Assembly: GCA_028023455.1 (NCBI GenBank)
Contig: JAQFVV010001003.1
Span: 62,001 to 126,000, forward strand
Length of the DNA: 64,000 nucleotides
Origin: Epiperipatus broadwayi
Taxonomy: Eukaryota > Onychophora > Udeonychophora > Euonychophora > Peripatidae
Direction of reading: 5' to 3'
Below, one piece after another: positions 58,350 through 64,000 of this stretch. Position 1 is the stretch's first letter. Each line of letters begins with the position of its first letter. Made by a program: the position numbers and the translations under genes. The notes under the pieces were generated by a model. It was given only the letters and a program-made list of their open reading frames with translations, had not been told where the DNA came from and ran no database searches.

Positions 58350-59331
58350 ACAAGAGGGTTGAAGAGGACCTGGCTTATTTGGAAGATTGGCAGCATCAAG
58401 ATGAAGAATTAAGGGAGATAATCAAACAAATAGCAAAGAGAACAAATGGTGACAGCTCAACAAAGACAGGAAAGGAAACAAGGTACCAATTTCACAAAAA
58501 TATTCTACAGTACCGGACACATGATGATCCAGAGCAATGGAAACCAGTTATACCTCCTACATTGTGAAAAGAGGTGACAAGTTAGGTCCACCAACTATAC
58601 AGCCATTATGGTGCTTTAAAAACAGAGCATTTGTTTCAAAAATGGTTTTACTGGCTGAACATCCATGCATCAGTTTGAAAGTTGTCAGAGAACCAAACCA
58701 GCAAACCGGAATTATGCAGTTCCCTTGCTGTCAATAATGCCAAATAGACCACAAGAAATGATAGCATTAGATTTTTATGGCCCTCTGCCGGCATTCAATA
58801 AAAAATTATCTCTTCATCACATACGATTTATTCTTAAAATACGTGTCAGCATATCCTATTGTGCAGGCGAATGCAAAGAATGCCATCAACATGCTAGAAG
58901 GCAGACATTTTACAGAGACTGGAAAGCCCAAGAGCATATTGTCTGACCATGGTACTCCTTTCATGTCCAAAGAATGGCGCAAGTGGATCCAAAAACAGGG
59001 GATTAGACATAATTTTACCTCCATCAGGAACCCACAATCCAACCTCTGTGATCAGAAAATGAGGGAGTTGGGGTATTTGTTTTGCATGTATACAGGCATG
59101 AATTATAAAGCCTGGGTTAAATGGACTCCTCGAGTGGTGGATTTCATAAACTGGAACATAAATGAATCTAGCGGTTTTGCTCCATTTCGCCTCCAATTTG
59201 GACAGCACATACCATGTCAGATGAAGACTTTTGTGCCAGGGATGGAAGAACTACCTATTGACAAGAAGAGTGACCACATTAGAGCATATCAGCCATTGCG
59301 GCTGGTGAGCCATCAAAGGGGAAAAAAGTGA
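58350..59331 (+). pseudogene. gypsy integrase, frameshifted
   Basis: N-terminal part: DWQHQDEELREIIKQ (58383), and a zinc-finger region with HYGALKTEHLFQKW, ending MHQFESCQRTKPANR (58665), where the first Cys of the final C-x2-C appears replaced by Phe. Catalytic core: first Asp in MIALDFYGPLP (58770-58772), a frame change, second Asp in SILSDHGTPF (58945-58947), and the position of the third acid in NPQSNLCDQKMREL (59050-59052), now Asp where the family has Glu. C-terminal: ESSGFAPFRLQFG. Several frame breaks occur between 58560 and 58800. The enzyme would insert the cDNA. Confidence 0.9.
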
Positions 59332-59580
59332 GACATAGGGCACCCATATTTAAAGTAGGGGATAGAGTCATGGTTAAAACCCCTCACGTCAGTGATTTGG
59401 GTAAGTTTGTATGCTGCAAGTTTTCAACCTATATGAAGGCCCATACACTATCTGCCATAATCAAGGGTATAATGCATTTTGGGTGGACACTTGGCATGGA
59501 ATCAGGGGGTCATATAATGCTCGATCATTAAAGCCGGCCTGGCCCTATGCAAGCAAAGGGCAAATCAAAGAACCAGGTAA
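59328..59580 (+). pseudogene. gypsy integrase C-terminal domain
   Basis: FKVGDRVMVKTPHVSDLGKF begins at about 59350, the usual GDRV start of the DNA-binding C-terminal fold. A frame change follows, then SLKPAWPYASKGQIKE at about 59527-59575. No chromodomain is seen. Confidence 0.8.
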
Positions 59581-59635
59581 TACATAAGTGTTGTACAAAA
59601 AGAGCCATTCAAAATATGCAAATGTAATTGATGGC

Positions 59636-59653
59636 TTTTGGAGGAGGAGGTAT
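59636..59653 (+). promoter_or_regulatory. polypurine tract
   Basis: TTTTGGAGGAGGAGGTAT lies directly before the 3' LTR. This is where plus-strand DNA synthesis would be primed. Confidence 0.8.
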
Positions 59654-61157
59654 TGTGACAGAATGGGTTCAAACCGAGTCACAAATAAATTATTTAATCA
59701 GTAAACATATATATATATATATATATTTAATTTTGTGTATTACGTGGTGGTGGTTACAAATACATAAACACGGGGAGAGAGACTCTGTCATTTTAAATGA
59801 TATATATATATATATGTGTGTGACAAATGTGTGTATGAATGAATTAAGTAGTGAAAAGAGAGAAATAAGATTTTTGTTTCCTGTTGGAAAAAACTAGAGT
59901 TTTCCGGCAGAATGAGATTTTATTTTCTGTTATATTACAATAGAAGCTACGACACAAGTTTTCACATGTCTAACAGATCTGGTTATTCCACATTGAAAAT
60001 GAGAAGTGAGATAAAAAAGAAGCTTCTAGAACCAATGGAGGGGGCTATAAAAGTGAGCCACCCAGAATGCATAGGATCTTGTTCTGGCAGAGCTACAATA
60101 GAGAACGCCTAAACGGTTTTAATATTTAAAATATATAATGGCGATTTCAAAAGAAATGTTGGTGTAAGAGAAGCTGCATTGGATTCAGCCCCCCCCCCCT
60201 CAATCTGCTGCAGCCACCTCAATAAAACCATGATGCCTCAAAACAACATATAATTCCAGCATGGAATCAAATGAACCTCGTCGGACAATGGACATAAAGA
60301 TCTCAAATCATTACCTTGAATTGCCTAATTTATCTACGGAATGGAACTATATAATAAATAAATAAAATTGCTTCTACTACTTCCTGGGAAAGCCAGGTAA
60401 AAAACTTTAATCATTGATCTTTTTAAATCTTTATAAAAAGGACATTTTGTATTTTGCAATAATCAGTGAAGGTGACGTACGAACTTACTTTATAAGGTTT
60501 TTTTTAAAGCATCATTCCATTACAGACGTAATGAAGTAACTAGTGTTGAAAGTCACATGATACAAACTTTTCATAGTATCGACCTTCACTACTTGAGATA
60601 TGTATGAGAGATCTATTGAAAAGAATGATGTATGATTGCAATTTGAAATGACAGAGTGCTAAATATTGTTTTTTTTTATAATATTAAATAAATATATCAA
60701 GAAAGTAGAGTATTGACCTAGTTTAATTGTTTATAAATCCATTTATTTAGTTTATGATTATTTTATTTATTTTTATGTTTAAAAATAAAAATAAAAGAGA
60801 ACTCTTAACCCCATTCATAGCTACTCATGGCTGTGACATCACCCGACCATGAGACTGAGCTAGCTGATGGTCAAAATCTCTCTCACATTATGTAAATAGT
60901 ATTCTTGTTGGTAATATATCCACTTCGTATAATTCCTATATTCATATAGGATTGGCACTTGGTGTTCTTTGGATGACCATAAATACATGTTCGGGATATA
61001 TTATAGTTGCGAGAATAACCCATAAGTTTTGAATAATAATATTTTAGGTCGAACCACTTAATTAAATAAAAATACACAGGCACGTATATTGATACATTAT
61101 ATCCATATTTGGTAGTATACACCTGTCTAGTGAGAGGTAAAACAGGGTTTTGTTATA
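59654..61157 (+). repeat. 3' LTR of the gypsy element
   Basis: Collinear with the 5' LTR over its whole length, with scattered substitutions, a longer TATATA run (59710-59730 and about 59800-59816) and a C homopolymer near 60189-60198 that is absent from the 5' copy. It ends TTTTGTTATA at 61157, followed by GTGT. Confidence 0.93.
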
Positions 61158-61164
61158 GTGTTAA

Positions 61165-61540
61165 TTAACATTTATCAAATGTTATTTGCGAAAATAATTT
61201 TATTAAATACATCTAATATTCATTAATTACTTGTACTAGACTAAAAATTATATTTTTTAATTTTACAAATAGACTGTACAATTGACAAAATTTAAATTTA
61301 TTTGTACAATAATTTTTATATAAGTGCATGACAATATCTATTGTGACATTTCTTTTTTTACTTATACCTCCTCCACCTTTAATTTATAAAAATTTCATAT
61401 AACAGCACTTACAAGTGCATACACATGTAGAAAAATATTAGAAAAATTATAATTTTTTTTATATATGATGCATTTAGTTTAATGTAATATGCACTGAAAA
61501 TGTAATACCTCTTTACATGTGTGCACACATATATATATTT
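61165..61540. other. no gene seen
   Basis: AT-rich sequence to the right of the gypsy element. Confidence 0.5.
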
Positions 61541-61544
61541 TAAG

Positions 61545-61960
61545 GACTTAAATTCAGACTTTCAAACTTTCCACAGCTACCCAATCCATCTTATACAACT
61601 GATACATGTGACCACGTACATGTGAAAAATATCAATAACCTTCAATATATGCATTTCATGCTGAATCAGGACTCATCAGTTGGTCCAGATCACCATCTTC
61701 CACACATATATACAAACACTGCTCAGTTTATATTAAGGTAGCACATCTTCAAACCTTAATGGACAAGCTTCAGTATTCTCCACGCTCCAACTCCTCAGCC
61801 ATAAATATCATTGACAATCTGAGAATGAATGCTAAAAGCCCTTGTTGATGCCAATATTATTTTCATAACCATGTTGACCTTAATAATATAGGCATTAACA
61901 AGGACTTTGAGCATTTTCTTCTCAGATTATCAATGATATGGATGTATTGACTTTAATAAT
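61545..61960 (-). repeat. F1 family copy, reversed
   Basis: Reverse-strand copy of the F1 layout. ACTCATCAGTTGGTCCAGAT lies at about 61670. A fold-back with TTAATGGACAAGC and CATTGACAATCTGAGAA arms around GCCAATATTATT spans 61720-61950 and is related to 593-925. Here the microsatellite junction is only a short ATATAT run (61702-61712). Confidence 0.7.
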
Positions 61961-61979
61961 ATTGGCTTCAAGAAATCAA

Positions 61980-62480
61980 GATACCTACATTGAAGAAAAA
62001 ATGTCCTCATGTCAAGTTTCTAAAACAGTTCATTCAGAAAAAATAAGCATTACAAAAAGACAGAAACAAATACCAATATCTTAGACAATGTGAGTAAAGA
62101 AAATAAAAATAGCATTAAATGAAATCCCAAAGAAATAACACCATGAAAGATTCCATATTTCAAACTATTTTTTCTTTCATCACCTCTCCAAAATGCTATT
62201 TAGGGTACACAAATGAAATTAGCACAAACAAACAAAGAAAGTCTAATACCTTACAATTCATTTATTTTGATTTTTGCCAACATAGTTTAATAAGTTGCAT
62301 CATATGAACATTACAAAAATGTACACAACCTTTCAACTATATTTTAGACTTTCTTAAGCATTATAATTTCCTGAATATATTAATACACTCATATATAAAA
62401 ATACTAATATTTACTCATTGGTTTAAAAATACATATCAAATTACTTCTAGTAAATACAAAGTTATATATATATATGTGTG
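61980..62480. other. no gene seen
   Basis: AT-rich. The frame at 62119-62307 is unsupported. A TATATA/GTGTGT run lies at 62461-62490. Confidence 0.5.
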
Positions 62481-62490
62481 TGTGTGTGTG

Positions 62491-62806
62491 TAAATTTATA
62501 AATAAATATTTGAAAATACAGTAATTAAAAGTTTATAAAAATTATATGTATAACTGTAATTTAGAAAAATTAAAGAGGCGATGTTAATATATAAACACAA
62601 GCAGAATTTAATTAATAGGCAAGCAGCAAATGTTAAGATCATAGAATTATGGGAAAGTTGACATGGAATTATGGGAAAGCTGACATTTTAAAAGTGATAG
62701 TTGACAAAGCTACAAGTTAGTTGAAAGCCTTCTATGTTACGGTTATACATATAATTTTTATAAACTTTTAATTACTGTATTTTCAAATATTTATTTATAA
62801 ATTTAC
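62491..62806 (+). mobile_element. Penelope-like 3' end inside a 63-bp inverted repeat (copy F)
   Basis: Arms 62491-62553 and 62743-62806 (TAAATTTATAAATAAATATT ... AATTATATGTATAAC and its complement) are essentially perfect. Between them, on the plus strand, lie the last 30 or so codons of the Penelope endonuclease (KIKEAMLIYKHKQ, LINRQAANVKIIELWES, stop at about 62661), an immediate 20-bp direct repeat (GGAATTATGGGAAAG), and a 3' segment with GTTGAAAGCCTTCTATGTTA. It is the same kind of structure as copies A and E. Confidence 0.8.
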
Positions 62807-62873
62807 GTATATTATTTTGAAGCAATATAGACATCGATTTGTAATATTATAATATATATATTCTAAGAGTATA

Positions 62874-63500
62874 ATTCCTAAATTGCAAAGAAGTAATACA
62901 ATTTATCAAATTTCATATGGATGTCAGAAATTTTATATCGGTGAATCAAGATGTTTTGTAAAAATAAGATTGAAGGAGCATCAATTATTATATAATGAAA
63001 TTAAAAATAACGTAAATAGTCAATTTAATATAGCTTCAGTATTCTTTGACCATGAAAAAACTTGTAATTATAAGTTTACATTTAATAGTAATGAAATAAA
63101 AATATTAATGGAAGAAAAAAATCATAAAAAGTGGAAAATTAAAGAGGCAATATTAATTGATAAATATAAGAATGATGTTATTAATAGGCAAGGTGCAAAT
63201 ACTGCCATACACAGCTTATGAAAATATATTGTACCAATATTAAAATTGGCACATACTAATTTATGTAGAAAAATTATTAAAATAATCTTTCATAAAAGAA
63301 AAACGTATTTAAATGTTGAAGAGTTTATTACAGTTTATTTTCATAAAAGAGTTTGAAATAAAAGTTAGAAACTAATTGGTTAAAAGGAGGGAGGGGGAGT
63401 TTTGTTTAGAAATGATAAAACTAAGAGTTCATAAAAGTTAAAAAGTGTTATTATAAATTAAAAGTTAAAATATAAATCTCTTTTCATTCCAGCTTATTAG
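62874..63500 (+). mobile_element. Penelope-like 3' fragment (copy G)
   Basis: Starts near 62874, just before the endonuclease frame, and continues through its stop at 63221 into about 280 bp of AT-rich 3' sequence. It follows copy F on the same strand after about 70 bp, giving a tandem pair. No inverted arms were found for this copy. Confidence 0.6.
62883..63221 (+). pseudogene. GIY-YIG endonuclease of Penelope-like element, nearly full domain
   Basis: Open frame of 112 codons covering almost the whole GIY-YIG fold. TIYQISYGCQKFYIGESRCF holds the two conserved strands, with YQI for GIY and YIG kept; one Cys of the usual C-x2-C is replaced. VKIRLKEHQLL carries the catalytic-helix Arg, FFDHEKTCNYKFTF follows, and WKIKEAILI..VINRQGAN carries the catalytic Glu region. 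No stop within the domain. The RT is missing, so the reading frame has no proper start: the Met at 62883 is only an internal residue or chance. Among the copies here this one best preserves the domain. Confidence 0.85.
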
Positions 63501-63784
63501 AATAAATGTGTATATATGTGTGATGGTAAATAAAAATAAATGTTAGCTCGTTAATAAGATAAATGCATGTTAAAATTATATTGACAAACACATGAAAATA
63601 AATATTGTAATGAAATGTATTTAACAACACAGCAGTGGGCTACTAATTAAGGATTTAAAAACACCATTTGAAATGGCTACTACTAATTAAACAATCTTCA
63701 AAAACATGTTGTCTTAGGATTAATTACTAAAGGAATTTCAATAACACCTATTGCACCTATTGGCGGAGGATATTAAAACGAAAA

Positions 63785-63860
63785 CAATTTGCATATATAA
63801 ATAGCCAGGTTTTTATCGGAGTTCAGTTTCAGCCTAGTTTTCAGTATCAGTCTTGTTTAA
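63785..63860 (+). promoter_or_regulatory. octamer-like motif, TATA box and initiator-like sequence
   Basis: ATTTGCAT (63788-63795) overlaps TATATAAATAG, and GTTCAGTTTCAG follows about 27 bases later. The G+C content rises from here. The short frame at about 63864 (MYPETEMQY-stop) is not convincing, and the window ends 140 bp later. It may be the start of a transcription unit lying mostly beyond the window. Confidence 0.3.
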
Positions 63861-64000
63861 ATTATGTATCCAGAAACAGAAATGCAGTACTGAGCATCTT
63901 ATGAAAATATACACTCTTCTTTCAGCCCTTAGCCCAACAAGATCAGCAAGATCTGCCCATGAAATAATGTCTACTTAACAGCTCAAAAATCCTCCATCAA

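Larger units (their letters stand above)
53443..61157 (+). mobile_element. Ty3/gypsy LTR retrotransposon, complete structure, inactive
   Basis: 7.7 kb element with two LTRs (53443-54930 and 59654-61157), a probable primer-binding site, leader, gag remnant, and a pol read in the order protease, RT, RNase H, integrase, which is the Ty3/gypsy order. A 4-bp target duplication GTGT flanks it (53439-53442 and 61158-61161). The LTRs differ at roughly several per cent of sites by eye, so the insertion is old. All coding domains carry frameshifts, stops or catalytic substitutions. No envelope frame is seen between integrase and the 3' LTR. Sequences such as YQFNRMPFG and SLKPAWPY are typical of invertebrate gypsy elements. 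Confidence 0.95.

Noticed and set aside
58806-59208. Minus-strand frames of 78 and 104 codons
   Set aside because: Antisense shadows of the gypsy integrase.

Overview
This is AT-rich eukaryotic DNA, roughly a quarter to 30% G+C by eye. It is full of (AT)n and other microsatellites and of transposon debris, and it contains no operons. The element content is a Ty3/gypsy LTR retrotransposon, RTE-like and Jockey/CR1/I-like LINEs, Penelope-like elements (PLEs) with GIY-YIG endonuclease, a very short tRNA-derived SINE, and hAT-like and piggyBac-like non-autonomous DNA elements. This points to an animal, most likely an invertebrate; the sequence alone does not let me name the species. No complete host gene is visible. 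The only host-coding candidates are two possible first exons (1955-2099 and 6092-6181) and an unexplained G+C-richer island (37.60-37.87 kb), all low confidence.

Layout. 0-5 kb: a Penelope 3' fragment between inverted arms, members of a microsatellite-linked repeat family (called F1 here), and a TATA/initiator-like site followed by a possible exon. 5-14.2 kb: a SINE, a possible signal-peptide exon, and two copies (about 2.1 and 2.0 kb) of an element with TGTAACG-type ends whose internal blocks are in swapped order. Between these copies lies a dense set of fold-back repeats, including a perfect hairpin with 103-bp arms. 15-17 kb: a hAT-like element with an 8-bp target duplication and internal tandem repeats. 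17.8-22.7 kb: two dead LINEs on opposite strands. 23-25.7 kb: decayed Penelope copies. 28.2-31.7 kb: a dead RTE LINE with a SINE nested in it, plus one SINE beside it. 35.4-36.8 kb: a Penelope copy that keeps the RT catalytic motif and a GIY-YIG domain, bounded by inverted arms. 37-53 kb: mostly featureless, with a local tandem duplication, a Penelope fold-back (44 kb), three large fold-backs (47-48 kb), a piggyBac-like MITE (50 kb) and a pure (ATCT) array of about 115 units (52 kb). 53.4-61.2 kb: a complete but dead Ty3/gypsy retrotransposon with both LTRs and a 4-bp target duplication. 61.5-64 kb: F1, two more Penelope endonuclease remnants, and a TATA-box-like site at the right edge.

How the parts relate. 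Almost everything recognisable is the product of retrotransposition or transposition, and every autonomous element seen is broken by stops, frameshifts or lost catalytic residues. The most striking theme is a Penelope family present at seven or more places in 64 kb. Most copies are severely 5'-truncated, and five loci carry their sequence as inverted arms of roughly 60-120 bp. The set looks like a series of snapshots of how Penelope elements generate inverted termini.
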